This document shows positions 56,551 through 64,000 of a stretch of DNA of 64,000 bases, piece by piece. Location of the stretch: positions 682,001 through 746,000 of the forward strand of contig OY969772.1 in assembly GCA_963702935.1 (NCBI GenBank). The letters run 5' to 3'. The DNA comes from DAOTWA01 sp963702935 (GTDB taxonomy: Bacteria > Chloroflexota > Anaerolineae > Anaerolineales > Anaerolineaceae). The notes under the pieces are model-generated. The model saw nothing but the letters and a program-made list of their open reading frames with translations, ran no database searches and was not told the DNA's origin. How positions within the stretch are numbered: position 1 is the first letter of the stretch; every line of letters starts with the position of its first letter. Position numbers and translations under genes: made by a program.

Positions 56551-57546
56551 TTATCCGACTCTCCAGCAGGCCGCCCAATGGCCGGGGCTGACCTCTCTGA
56601 ACTCCGGCTCGGCGCGCGAGCACTGCTCGAAGGCCACCGGACAGCGCGGGTGGAAACGGCATCCGCTGGGCGGGTTCAGGGGGCTGGGCACGTCGCCTTT
56701 CAAGATGATGCGCTCGCGGCGCACCTTGGGATCGGGGACGGGGATAGCCGACATGAGCGCCTGGGTGTAGGGATGCAGCGGGTTGCGGAACAGCTCTTCC
56801 CGGCTGGTCATCTCGACCATCTTGCCCAGGTACATCACCGCCACGCGCTCGGAGATGTGCTCCACCACGCTCAAGTTGTGGGCGATGAACAGGTAGGTCA
56901 GCCCGAATTCCTTCTGCAGGTCGTGGAGGATGTTCAACACCTGAGATTGAATGGACACGTCCAGGGCGCTGACCGGCTCGTCGCACACGATGAAGCGCGG
57001 GCGCAAGGCCAGGGCGCGGGCAATGCCGATGCGCTGCCGCTGGCCGCCCGAAAACTCGTGCGGATAGCGCCGGGCGTGGTACTCCTCCAGCCCTACCCGC
57101 TTCAAAGTCTCGATGGCCAACTGGTAGCGTTCCTTGGGGGTGCCGATGTTGTGGATCTTCAGGCCTTCCATCACCGATTCACCGATGGGCATGCGCGGGT
57201 CCAGCGAAGCGTAGGGGTCCTGGAAGATGATCTGCATGTTGCGCCGCATGGCTTTGAGCTCGCGGCCTTTGAGCTTGAACACTTCCTTTCCCTCGTACAA
57301 GACGGAGCCGGCGGTCGGCTCCGTCAGGCGCAGCATGGTGCGCCCCACGGTGGTCTTGCCACAGCCGGACTCCCCCACCAGGCCCATGGTCTCGCCTTCG
57401 TAGATGTCGAAGCTCACGTCGTCCAGGGCCTGCACCTGCCCGACGACGCGCTGCAAGACCCCCCCGTGCACGGGAAAGTATTTCTTCAGGTGGCGCACCT
57501 GGATCAGCTCACGTTTGCCATTGGCCTGGCCTGTATGTTCTTCCAT
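56551..57546 (-). CDS. dppF: oligopeptide/dipeptide ABC transporter ATPase (DppF/OppF)
   Basis: A 331-residue ATPase: Walker A GESGCGKTT, signature FSGGQRQRIGIARAL, Walker B FIVCDEPVSALD, and the C-terminal oligopeptide-transporter domain with CRFHPRCPVAFEQC, which binds an iron-sulfur cluster in related DppD/DppF proteins. It works with the DppD-like subunit encoded next in the heterodimeric motor of a peptide importer. The gap to dppD is 19 bases and GAGGGAGAGC serves as ribosome site. Confidence 0.95.
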   Translation of the reverse strand: MEEHTGQANGKRELIQVRHLKKYFPVHGGVLQRVVGQVQALDDVSFDIYEGETMGLVGESGCGKTTVGRTMLRLTEPTAGSVLYEGKEVFKLKGRELKAMRRNMQIIFQDPYASLDPRMPIGESVMEGLKIHNIGTPKERYQLAIETLKRVGLEEYHARRYPHEFSGGQRQRIGIARALALRPRFIVCDEPVSALDVSIQSQVLNILHDLQKEFGLTYLFIAHNLSVVEHISERVAVMYLGKMVEMTSREELFRNPLHPYTQALMSAIPVPDPKVRRERIILKGDVPSPLNPPSGCRFHPRCPVAFEQCSRAEPEFREVSPGHWAACWRVG

Positions 57547-57565
57547 GCTCTCCCTCGCTCGATCT

Positions 57566-58606
57566 CTAAACTGCGCCGCTCAGCGGTGCGCGGTGCTCTC
57601 CGTGGCTGGCGTACAACCAGCAGCGTACCTCGTGGCCGGAGGCGGCCCCTTCCAAATCGGGCTCCATCTCGGTACAGATGCCCAGGTTGTACTTCAAGCG
57701 CGCCCGGCAGCGCGGAGCGAAGCGGCAGCCCGGCGGCATGTTGACCAGGTTCGGCACCGACCCCGGGATCACGTCCAGGTATTCCTGCACCTTGCCGAGG
57801 ATCGGGATGGAGCCGATCAGGCCCTGGGTGTAGGGATGCAAGGGGTGGTCGAAAAGCTCCTGCGCGTCGGCCTGTTCCACGATCTGCCCGGCGTACATCA
57901 CCGCCACGCGGTCGGCCATCTCGGCGATGACCCCCAGATCGTGAGTGATGAGGATCACCGAGGTGCCCATGTGCTCGCGCAGGTCGCGCATCAGGTCCAG
58001 GATCTGGGCCTGGATGGTCACGTCCAGGGCCGTGGTAGGCTCGTCGGCGATGAGGAGCTGCGGGTTCAACGCCAGCGCCATGGCAATCATCACGCGCTGG
58101 GCCTGCCCGCCCGACATCTCGTGGGGATAGGCGCTGGCCTTGCGCTCCGGATCGGGAATACCCACCAGGCGCAGCAGCTCGATGGCGCGCTCCCAGGCCT
58201 GCTTCTTCTCCATGTTCTCGTGGATGCGCAGCACCTCGGCTACCTGGTCGGCCACCATGAAGACCGGGTTCAGGCTGGTCTGCGGCTGCTGGAAGATCAT
58301 CGAGATGCGGTCGCCGCGCATCTCCACCATCTCGGCTTCAGACAGCTTGAGCAGATCGCGCCCCTCGAAGAGGATCTCGCCAGCCACGATGCGCCCGGGC
58401 GGGCCCACCAGGCGCAAGACGGAGAGCGAAGTCACGCTCTTGCCGCAGCCCGATTCCCCGACCAGCCCCAGCACTTCCCCGCTCCTAACCGAGAAATCCA
58501 CCCCGTCCACGGCCTTGACCACGCCGTCGTCGGTGTAGAAATAGGTCTTCAGGCCGCGCACTTCCAGGATATTGCCAGCGTAGCTAGGCGATCTGTCATT
58601 GCTCAT
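57566..58606 (-). CDS. dppD: oligopeptide/dipeptide ABC transporter ATPase (DppD/OppD)
   Basis: A 346-residue partner ATPase with Walker A GESGCGKS, the slightly unusual signature MSGGQAQRVMIAMAL (family: SGGMRQR or SGGQRQR), Walker B LLIADEPTTALD, and the oligopeptide C-domain CRFAPRCRARLKYNLGIC. AGGAGAACATGC precedes the ATG. It lies between the substrate-binding protein and dppF in one operon. Confidence 0.95.
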   Translation of the reverse strand: MSNDRSPSYAGNILEVRGLKTYFYTDDGVVKAVDGVDFSVRSGEVLGLVGESGCGKSVTSLSVLRLVGPPGRIVAGEILFEGRDLLKLSEAEMVEMRGDRISMIFQQPQTSLNPVFMVADQVAEVLRIHENMEKKQAWERAIELLRLVGIPDPERKASAYPHEMSGGQAQRVMIAMALALNPQLLIADEPTTALDVTIQAQILDLMRDLREHMGTSVILITHDLGVIAEMADRVAVMYAGQIVEQADAQELFDHPLHPYTQGLIGSIPILGKVQEYLDVIPGSVPNLVNMPPGCRFAPRCRARLKYNLGICTEMEPDLEGAASGHEVRCWLYASHGEHRAPLSGAV

Positions 58607-58624
58607 GCATGTTCTCCTTAGGTC

Positions 58625-60574
58625 TCATTTCTTGCAGCCGCTGCCGTAATCGAAGTTCTCGATGTTCCACATCTCGCTGCGCGCGGTGGAATCCATCTGC
58701 AAGCCGCAGAAATCGGGGCGCGCCGCGGCCATCTCGATCTGCATGTAGAGCGGGATGACCGGCAGGTCGTTGGCGAAGATCGCCTGCGCCTTCTGGTGAT
58801 TTTCAGCATAAGCGGGCTGGTCCGGGCGGGCCTGCGTGGCGGCCTGGCAGGCGGCGTCGAACTCTGGGTTGGAATAGCCGCTGACGTTGACGCCCACCCA
58901 ATGATTGGCCGCCGTGGGAATGTTCTGGCTCTCGAAGAGGGAGCACAGGGGCACTTCGCCGCTCTGCCAGGTGAACTGCACCAGGTCGAACTTGCGCCCG
59001 AAGACCGGGCCGTCCGGGCCTTCGGCGAACAGATCGCCGGGGGCGGAATAGCTCAGGTTGGCCTGGATACCGCACTGCGCCAGGGAGGCTTGCAAAATCT
59101 GGCTGGACTGCTGGCGCAAGGTGGCCTGGGTGGTGGTGTAGCTGACCACCAGGGGGGTGCCGTCCGGCACGCCCTTGACTCCCGTCGCCACGCGCGGCGT
59201 GGCCGGGTTGTTGTCGGTATCCTTCCAGCCCACCTCGTCCAGGAGCTGGCTGCCCTTGGCAGGATCGAAGGCGTACTGGGGCAGGTTGGGGTCGTACAAA
59301 GGGTGCCCCGGCGGAACGTAGCTATCGGGCACGACGGATTGGCCCAGCAGCACCTTATCCACCACCTGCTGGCGATCCAGGCAGTAGGCGAAAGCCTGGC
59401 GCACGCGCACGTCGCCGAAGATGTCGGGGCGGTCGCCCGAGGCGGGGTTGTAGCCGTTATCGTAAGAGGCCGGCTGGATGCCGAAATCCAGGTGCTCCCA
59501 CTGGGGCCCATTGGCGATGGCCACCTGCAATTTATTGTTCTTTTGCAGCTCGAGCAACGCGCTGAGCTGGTCTTGCAACAGGGAGGTCTGGTCGACGACG
59601 TCGCACTCGCCGGAAAGCAAAGCGTTGACGGTGGCGGCGGAGGTCGCCCCCAGGAAGCGGAAGTCCAGTGTATCGAATTTGGGCAGCCCTTCCGCGGCGC
59701 GGAAGTAGAGCGGGTTCTTGTGGAGCAGGATGTGGTCGCCCTTGACCCACTCGTCGATAACGTAAGGACCCCAGCCGAGCGGGGTCAGGTTGGACTCGTC
59801 CGCCGTGAGCAGGTCGGCGGCGGAAGTCTGGCTCCAGGCGTGTTGCGGCAGGGGAATCCAGAACTTGCTGGACAGGTCGTTCACCCTGTAGCCGGGGACG
59901 CCCGTCCATTGCACGCTGGTGTCATCCGGGGCAGTGTAGGAGGCCGTAGTGTCGATGCTGGCCTTGGAGACCGGCGTGGCGGGATCGGCGGCCAGCTTGA
60001 ACGAATAAACCGAGTCGGCGGCGGTCAGCGGAGCGCCATCCGACCACTTCAGGCCGGGGAGCAGCTTGTAGGTCACCACCCACTGGTCCATCTTGAAATC
60101 GCTGGCGCCGTCGTAAGTCTGGGCGCAATCCGCGCCGTTGCAGCCGCTGGGCAGCACCTTGACCCCGGCGCCCAGGGCCACCAGGTTGCCGTCCGCGTCC
60201 ACGACCTGCGCTCCGGACTTGACGTCCACCGCCTGGATCACGGCCCCGTTGCCAACGGCCGGGATCGATGCGAGGATGACGGGCTGAGAGGTGTAGGAAC
60301 GGGTATCGATGGGGCCATCGTAGATGGATTCGAGCACACTCCATTGCGCCTGGGAGGATCCGCCGTAGAGGTACAGGGTTTGAGGCTCCTGGCCCAGGCA
60401 GATCACCAGCGTGCGCGGCGCAGGCGTGGGGGTGAGGGTAGGCGCAGGGGTGGGTTGCGGGGCGGCGGCTGTGGGGGTCCCCACGGAAGGCGCCGCCTGG
60501 CAGGCAGAGAGCAACAGGCTGAAGGCAACCAGCAGCAGCGACCCGCCTTGAAAGAACTGTCGATACGACCGCAT
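58625..60574 (-). CDS. peptide ABC transporter substrate-binding lipoprotein (SBP family 5)
   Basis: A 649-residue family 5 extracellular solute-binding protein. The signal MRSYRQFFQGGSLLLVAFSL ends in LLSAC (lipobox), followed by a Thr/Pro-rich linker (APQPTPAPTLTPTPAP). The family signatures WSDGAPLTAADSVYSFKLA and VRQAFAYCLDRQQVVDKVLL are clear. It is longer than typical DppA because of inserted loops (about 70-150). I start at ATG 60574 with AAGGAG nine bases upstream; the frame extends farther but lacks support. Its lipoprotein maturation would use lspA at 26966. Confidence 0.95.
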   Translation of the reverse strand: MRSYRQFFQGGSLLLVAFSLLLSACQAAPSVGTPTAAAPQPTPAPTLTPTPAPRTLVICLGQEPQTLYLYGGSSQAQWSVLESIYDGPIDTRSYTSQPVILASIPAVGNGAVIQAVDVKSGAQVVDADGNLVALGAGVKVLPSGCNGADCAQTYDGASDFKMDQWVVTYKLLPGLKWSDGAPLTAADSVYSFKLAADPATPVSKASIDTTASYTAPDDTSVQWTGVPGYRVNDLSSKFWIPLPQHAWSQTSAADLLTADESNLTPLGWGPYVIDEWVKGDHILLHKNPLYFRAAEGLPKFDTLDFRFLGATSAATVNALLSGECDVVDQTSLLQDQLSALLELQKNNKLQVAIANGPQWEHLDFGIQPASYDNGYNPASGDRPDIFGDVRVRQAFAYCLDRQQVVDKVLLGQSVVPDSYVPPGHPLYDPNLPQYAFDPAKGSQLLDEVGWKDTDNNPATPRVATGVKGVPDGTPLVVSYTTTQATLRQQSSQILQASLAQCGIQANLSYSAPGDLFAEGPDGPVFGRKFDLVQFTWQSGEVPLCSLFESQNIPTAANHWVGVNVSGYSNPEFDAACQAATQARPDQPAYAENHQKAQAIFANDLPVIPLYMQIEMAAARPDFCGLQMDSTARSEMWNIENFDYGSGCKK

Positions 60575-60762
60575 TGGAACAAGCTCCTTGATGATCTCAC
60601 CGTCAAGAGCCACAACGGAACAGGCCGGTCGTGGGCGGTGTGACTCTGTAGGGATTATTTTAGACGTAAGCCTCCCGCTCAGCTTGCGAGCGGGCGTCAG
60701 AGAAGGATTTATCACGAAAACGCTGACAGCGGATCAGGACGTGGATTTCACGGCATGGCTCA
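60575..60762. other. spacer between the substrate-binding gene and the higBA repeat
   Basis: Holds the presumed minus-strand promoter of the substrate-binding gene, but I see no strong hexamer pair. GTAAGCCTCCCGCTCAGCTT and GAGCGGGCG.. (60668-60697) form a weak hairpin. Confidence 0.4.
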
Positions 60763-60866
60763 CCCAGCCTTGCGATCGCGGAGCATGCCTTCAGGGAAGG
60801 ATCGGTTGAACGGCTGCTCGCCTCGCGAAGACTTAATTATCGTAGGACCTCCTTCGCAAGGCTTAA
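60763..60866. repeat. left flanking repeat of higBA
   Basis: CCCAGCCTTGCGATCGCGG at its start and CCTTCGCAAGGCTTAA at its end match the right copy (61584-61672) in the same orientation. Both contain the CTTGCGA/TTCGCAAG core. Confidence 0.9.
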
Positions 60867-60871
60867 CCTGC

Positions 60872-60901
60872 TTGACGCAGCATACGCCAATGGCGTATAA
60901 T
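60872..60901 (+). promoter_or_regulatory. higBA promoter with operator
   Basis: TTGACG (60872-60877), 18-base spacer, TATAAT (60896-60901). The palindrome ATACGCC-AAT-GGCGTAT (60882-60898) fills the spacer and -10, ideal for autorepression by the antitoxin. Confidence 0.88.
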
Positions 60902-60920
60902 AAGACAAGAGGCTCACTGA

Positions 60921-61238
60921 ATGGACATCCTAGAAACGCCTATCTTTACGCGCCAAGTCGTCGAATTATTGACAGATGATGGCTACCGTAAGTTCCAAGC
61001 CGAATTAATAAGACGGCCTGACCTTGGCGATGAAATTGCCGGAAGCGGAGGATTACGAAAAGTTCGATGGTCGATACAAGGCAGAGGAAAAAGAGGCGGA
61101 GTGCGAGTCATTTATTATTGGTTTATATCCAAAGATAGACTACTGATGTTGTACATGTATCAAAAGAATAAACAAGACGATCTGACGACAGAACAATTGA
61201 AACTGTTACGACAGGTTGTCGAAAAGGAATTCAAATGA
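60921..61238 (+). CDS. higB: HigB2/RelE-type toxin
   Basis: A 105-residue RelE-superfamily ribosome-dependent mRNase of the HigB2 subfamily: FTRQVVELLTDDGYRKFQAE, PDLGDEIAGSGGLRKVRWSI and the strand-rich RGGVRVIYYWFISKDRLLML with YMYQKNKQDDLT. It precedes its antitoxin gene, as in HigBA systems, with an ATGA overlap. The operon is inserted against the direction of the surrounding peptide-transporter genes. Confidence 0.93.
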   Translation: MDILETPIFTRQVVELLTDDGYRKFQAELIRRPDLGDEIAGSGGLRKVRWSIQGRGKRGGVRVIYYWFISKDRLLMLYMYQKNKQDDLTTEQLKLLRQVVEKEFK

Positions 61239-61540
61239 ACGACGAAATGTTCGACGAATTGCTCGAAAGTATTCGACAAGGCGGCGCGATTATGCGGGGG
61301 GAGATGCAGGCATCGCACGCCTTTCAGATGGATAAGCTCGATATAAAAGGCATCCGGGAGAAATATCACCTTTCGCAGAATCAATTCGCCACGATGCTCG
61401 GAATCAGCGTGCGCACCTTGCATAATTGGGAGCAGGGAAGGCGAGTGCCTGTGGGGCCGGCCCGCGTCCTGTTGGAAGTGGCCGCTACCCACCCTGAAGC
61501 CCTGATCGAGACTGTACGGGACTTACACATGCAATTGTAG
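61235..61540 (+). CDS. higA: HigA2/NadS-type antitoxin
   Basis: A 101-residue antitoxin. The N-terminal part (MNDEMFDELLESIRQGGAIM) wraps the toxin, and the C-terminal HTH is IREKYHLSQNQFATMLGISV followed by RTLHNWEQGRRVPVGPARVLL. Start ATG is fused with the toxin stop (ATGA). It should bind the palindrome at 60882-60898. A CCCCCTT/AAGGGGGG element follows the stop at 61547-61572. Confidence 0.93.
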   Translation: MNDEMFDELLESIRQGGAIMRGEMQASHAFQMDKLDIKGIREKYHLSQNQFATMLGISVRTLHNWEQGRRVPVGPARVLLEVAATHPEALIETVRDLHMQL

Positions 61541-61583
61541 CAGCATCCCCCTGCCCCCTTGAAAAGGGGGGAAATCGTTGTCG

Positions 61584-61672
61584 CCCAGCCTTGCGATCGC
61601 GGAGCATCGGTTTAGCGGCTGCTCATCTTGCGAAGACCCGCTCGTCGTACGACGATCCTTCGCAAGGCTTAA
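61584..61672. repeat. right flanking repeat of higBA
   Basis: Direct-orientation partner of 60763-60866: the same first 24 bases (CCCAGCCTTGCGATCGCGG then AGCAT) and the same last 16, with indels in the middle. It is next to the cytochrome gene stop (61680). Confidence 0.9.
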
Positions 61673-61679
61673 GGCAAGG

Positions 61680-62390
61680 CTATCTCTTCGCACGAAGGCG
61701 GGCGAGGGCCAGGGCCAGCGCGGCGGCCAGCAGAGCGCCGCCGATGGCAAAGTAGGGCCACACAGCGGGGCCCTCGGCGGGCGGCGGGGGAGAAACGGGC
61801 TGCAAGTCGATCTGCGCGGCAGTCTGGGCATTCAGCGTCCCGGCGCCCGGATCGTAGCCGTTGGCGCGCAGCAGGAAGGCGGTCAACTGCCAGTACTCGG
61901 CGTCCGTCAGGCTGCCGGGAGCCTGGTAGGGCATGACGGCTTGAATGAAATCGTGCAATCCGAGTGCGGTCTTGAACTGCTCGATCTTGCCCGGGCCGAT
62001 AATAGCGGGAACGTCGGTGGGAAAGGTGAAGCCATCCGGGGGATGGTTGGCGGCGTGGCACTTGGACTGCCAGCAGTTCTGGTCCACGGGGTCCAGAGTG
62101 GGGCGAAAGGCGGCCAGGCCCTGGCCCACGTCGCCGTGGCAGGTCATGCACACCTGACAAAACACCTGGGCTCCCTGATCCGCCTGCGCGGGCTGCGCAG
62201 GCAAGGTGGGGCAGGTCAGCGGGTCCACCCTTCTCATCATTTGCGGCTGAGGTGTAGCCGTCGCCGCCGGTGCAGATTCCGCATGAACCGCCCCTACCCA
62301 CGCAGCAGGGAGCCCAAGTGCCAATACACCCACCAGTACGATCAGGGAGACGGCCACAGCGCCTCTCCAACCCTGGCGGATCTCGTTCAT
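61680..62390 (-). CDS. membrane-anchored c-type cytochrome
   Basis: A 236-residue extracytoplasmic cytochrome: signal/TM at about 10-33, heme-binding CMTCH at residues 81-85 (in VFCQVCMTCHGDVG), and a second CX4CH (CWQSKCH, 106-112) that recurs in this Chloroflexota-type family and may hold another heme. It continues with VPAIIGPGKIEQF, MPYQAPGSLTDAEYWQLTAF and a C-terminal TM (about 208-230). Start ATG 62390 is five bases after the dppC stop, so it is read with the peptide permeases, which is odd for a redox protein. Partner enzymes are not in the window. Confidence 0.87.
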   Translation of the reverse strand: MNEIRQGWRGAVAVSLIVLVGVLALGLPAAWVGAVHAESAPAATATPQPQMMRRVDPLTCPTLPAQPAQADQGAQVFCQVCMTCHGDVGQGLAAFRPTLDPVDQNCWQSKCHAANHPPDGFTFPTDVPAIIGPGKIEQFKTALGLHDFIQAVMPYQAPGSLTDAEYWQLTAFLLRANGYDPGAGTLNAQTAAQIDLQPVSPPPPAEGPAVWPYFAIGGALLAAALALALARLRAKR

Positions 62391-62395
62391 AGAAA

Positions 62396-63442
62396 TTACT
62401 TCGCGCCGCGCAGCTTCGGGTCGAGCACGTCGCGGAAAGCGTCGCCGATCAGGTTCCAGCCCAGGACGAAGAGCACCAGGGCCACCCCCGGCCACACCAC
62501 GATATACCAGTAGGTGCCCAGGTTGGTGATCCAGTCACGGGCGAAGCTGAGCAATTGGCCCCAGTCAGCGTAGCCCATCTCGGCGCCGATGCCCAGGAAG
62601 CTGAGCGCAGCGAAGCTGAGCACCCAGGAGCCGATGTCCAGGGAGGCGTACACCAGGGTAGGGAAGATAGCGTTAGGCAGGATGTGCTTGGTGAGGATAC
62701 GGCTGTCCTTCACCCCCACCACGCGGGCGGCCAGCACGTAGTCGCGCTCGCGCACGGAGAGGATATCCCCGCGAATCAGACGGGCATAGCTCATCCAGCC
62801 GAAGGCTATCAAGGCAATGGTGGCGGGCACCAGGCTCCTTCCCATACTCGGGGTCAGCACCGCCGCCAGGATCATGGCCGCCATGATGTAGGGCAGGGTC
62901 ATGAAAATATCCACGATACGCATGAGGACATTATCGATCAGGCCGCCGTTATAGGCCGCCAGGGAGCCGACCAGGATGCCAATGGCAGCCGCGCACAGGG
63001 TAATCAACAAACCGGTGCGGAAGGCGGTGCGTACGCCCCAGATCACGCCGTAGAAGATATCATACTGGCCGCTGGCCGTCCCCAGGATATGCACCCAGTG
63101 ATCGGTGCCCGTGAGGGGCTTCCACCAGAAGGGCAGCGCCGGCGGGCGGATGGTCCAGGCCGAGCCCATGGGGCGCGGGTCGGGGCTGAAGCCGTCGCGA
63201 GGGATCTTATAAGGATCATTGCCCACCGGCGGGGCGATCACGGGCGCAGCCAGGGCAATGATGATGAACATGCCGAGCACGACCATGCCGATGACGGACG
63301 CCGGCGTAGTCAACAGCCCCTTGACGATGCGATAGTATTCCGGGCCGAGGAAATGTTCCAGGCGGCCAATCTCACGGGGCGGCAGCTCTTCCGGATTCCA
63401 GGTCAGAGCACTCTTAGAGACATCTTCTGTTTGTATATCCAT
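62396..63442 (-). CDS. dppC: peptide ABC transporter permease (DppC/OppC)
   Basis: A 348-residue BPD_transp_1 permease: N-terminal OppC_N segment with TM at about 50-70, a periplasmic loop including NDPYKIPRDGFSPDPRPMGS, then five spans. The EAA-type loop is visible as ARVVGVKDSRILTKHILPNA. It pairs with the DppB-like permease encoded upstream (14-base gap). Confidence 0.95.
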   Translation of the reverse strand: MDIQTEDVSKSALTWNPEELPPREIGRLEHFLGPEYYRIVKGLLTTPASVIGMVVLGMFIIIALAAPVIAPPVGNDPYKIPRDGFSPDPRPMGSAWTIRPPALPFWWKPLTGTDHWVHILGTASGQYDIFYGVIWGVRTAFRTGLLITLCAAAIGILVGSLAAYNGGLIDNVLMRIVDIFMTLPYIMAAMILAAVLTPSMGRSLVPATIALIAFGWMSYARLIRGDILSVRERDYVLAARVVGVKDSRILTKHILPNAIFPTLVYASLDIGSWVLSFAALSFLGIGAEMGYADWGQLLSFARDWITNLGTYWYIVVWPGVALVLFVLGWNLIGDAFRDVLDPKLRGAK

Positions 63443-63456
63443 TAAACACCTCTCTC

Positions 63457-64000
63457 TTAGCTTAACCGCACGCGTGGATCGACGAAGGCGTACATAACGT
63501 CCACGGCCAGATTTGCCAGGATGAGAACGATACCGTTAAACAGGGCGAACCCCAAAACGGTAACCACGTCTAACTGAGCGGCGGCAGTCGCAAAAGCCGA
63601 GCCGATCCCCGGATAGGTGAAGACGGTCTCGGTGATGACTACGCCTCCCAGTAAGGCAACCACTTGAAAACCGGCCAGGGTGGTCACCGGAATGAGCGCA
63701 TTAGGACGGGCGTGCCGATTGATCACATCGCGCTCGGACAGACCTTTAGCGCGCGCGGTGGTCACGTATTCCTGACGCAGAGTCTCGAGCATGGAAGAAC
63801 GAGCCACGCGCAGGAAGAGCGCCCAGTTGAGGTAAGACAGGGTCAGGATCGGCAGCACCATGTGGCGCAAGGCGTCCAGGAAGATGTCGAAGCGCCCGTT
63901 GATCAACGCATCGATGGTAATCAGATGGGTGACGGTGGTAAATTGGCTCGAGTTGTTGATTACAGCCGCGGCCCAGTCGGAGATACGCCCGGGCGGGAAC
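63457..64000 (-). CDS. dppB: peptide ABC transporter permease (DppB/OppB), N-terminus beyond the window
   Basis: The frame is open from the window edge at 64000 (reading FPPGRISDWAAAVINN at once) to the stop at 63457, about 181 codons. MVLPILTLSYLNWALFLRVA, the loop YVTTARAKGLSERDVINRHA (EAA motif) and RPNALIPVTTLAGFQVVALL with GGVVITETVFTYPGIG identify it as DppB-type. The start codon and first spans lie outside. It is the first visible gene of dppB-dppC-cytochrome. Confidence 0.95.
   Translation of the reverse strand, partial: FPPGRISDWAAAVINNSSQFTTVTHLITIDALINGRFDIFLDALRHMVLPILTLSYLNWALFLRVARSSMLETLRQEYVTTARAKGLSERDVINRHARPNALIPVTTLAGFQVVALLGGVVITETVFTYPGIGSAFATAAAQLDVVTVLGFALFNGIVLILANLAVDVMYAFVDPRVRLS

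Overview
The window looks like a chromosomal segment of a GC-rich bacterium, most likely a Chloroflexota of the Anaerolineae type. This is inference from gene content: PxKF and BNR-repeat exoproteins, long NfeD, a TatA-zinc ribbon fusion, DUF5679, DUF4405, MacAB-like exporters with PT-rich lipoproteins, a CX2CH plus CX4CH cytochrome, and intergenic DNA crowded with small hairpin repeats. There is no rRNA, CRISPR array or complete insertion sequence. One tRNA (Gln, UUG) is present. Both ends cut genes: lipA on the left and a peptide-transporter permease on the right.

Layout. 1-5200 (minus): lipA, an iron-sulfur flavoprotein, DUF362, CBS-pair, NfeD and TfoX-like genes. 5488-10632 (plus): dnaK, then a three-gene ABC-2 exporter behind its own promoter. 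10753-20781 (minus): an orphan beta-class DNA methyltransferase, a small GAPPGN protein, and a type I restriction-modification operon in the order hsdM, fic, hsdS, RAYT-like transposase, hsdR. 21098-26868: an autoregulated XRE/membrane pair, a PxKF exoprotein with a structured leader, a BNR protein, a frameshifted DHFR-like gene, vapBC and a flavodoxin. 26966-36693 (minus): lspA, an ABC ATPase, a histidine kinase/response regulator pair, a lipoprotein, a MacAB-like exporter and a degenerate receiver.

36800-39715 (plus): a DUF4405 redox membrane protein and two Gly-rich secreted proteins; two of the promoters share a PhoB-like direct-repeat box. 39802-47134: acyltransferase, tatA-tatC, sixA, moaA, a large secreted protein, a GNAT and a PEBP protein. 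47504-54765 (minus, except the plus-strand DUF5679 gene): DUF92, a bacterial-PH protein, DegT aminotransferase, recO, cdd, a HlyC/CorC protein and glmU. 54920-64000: tRNA-Gln, an orphan HigA, a REC-roadblock protein and an oligopeptide ABC system (dppB, dppC, a cytochrome c, substrate-binding protein, dppD, dppF) interrupted by a plus-strand higBA module.

The most unusual part is the type I restriction operon. All junctions in the reading series overlap or nearly overlap, yet it carries a Fic adenylyltransferase and a RAYT-like HUH transposase as internal cistrons. A decayed second copy of the hsdM 3' end lies in front of hsdS and looks like a recombination scar. Short repeats have entered its reading frames in phase: 24 pentapeptide repeats in the transposase, a perfect 30-bp tandem in hsdM, and a 36-37 bp tandem that forms the last codons and stop of hsdR. 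Elsewhere in the window the same kinds of repeats supply stop codons or C-terminal tails.
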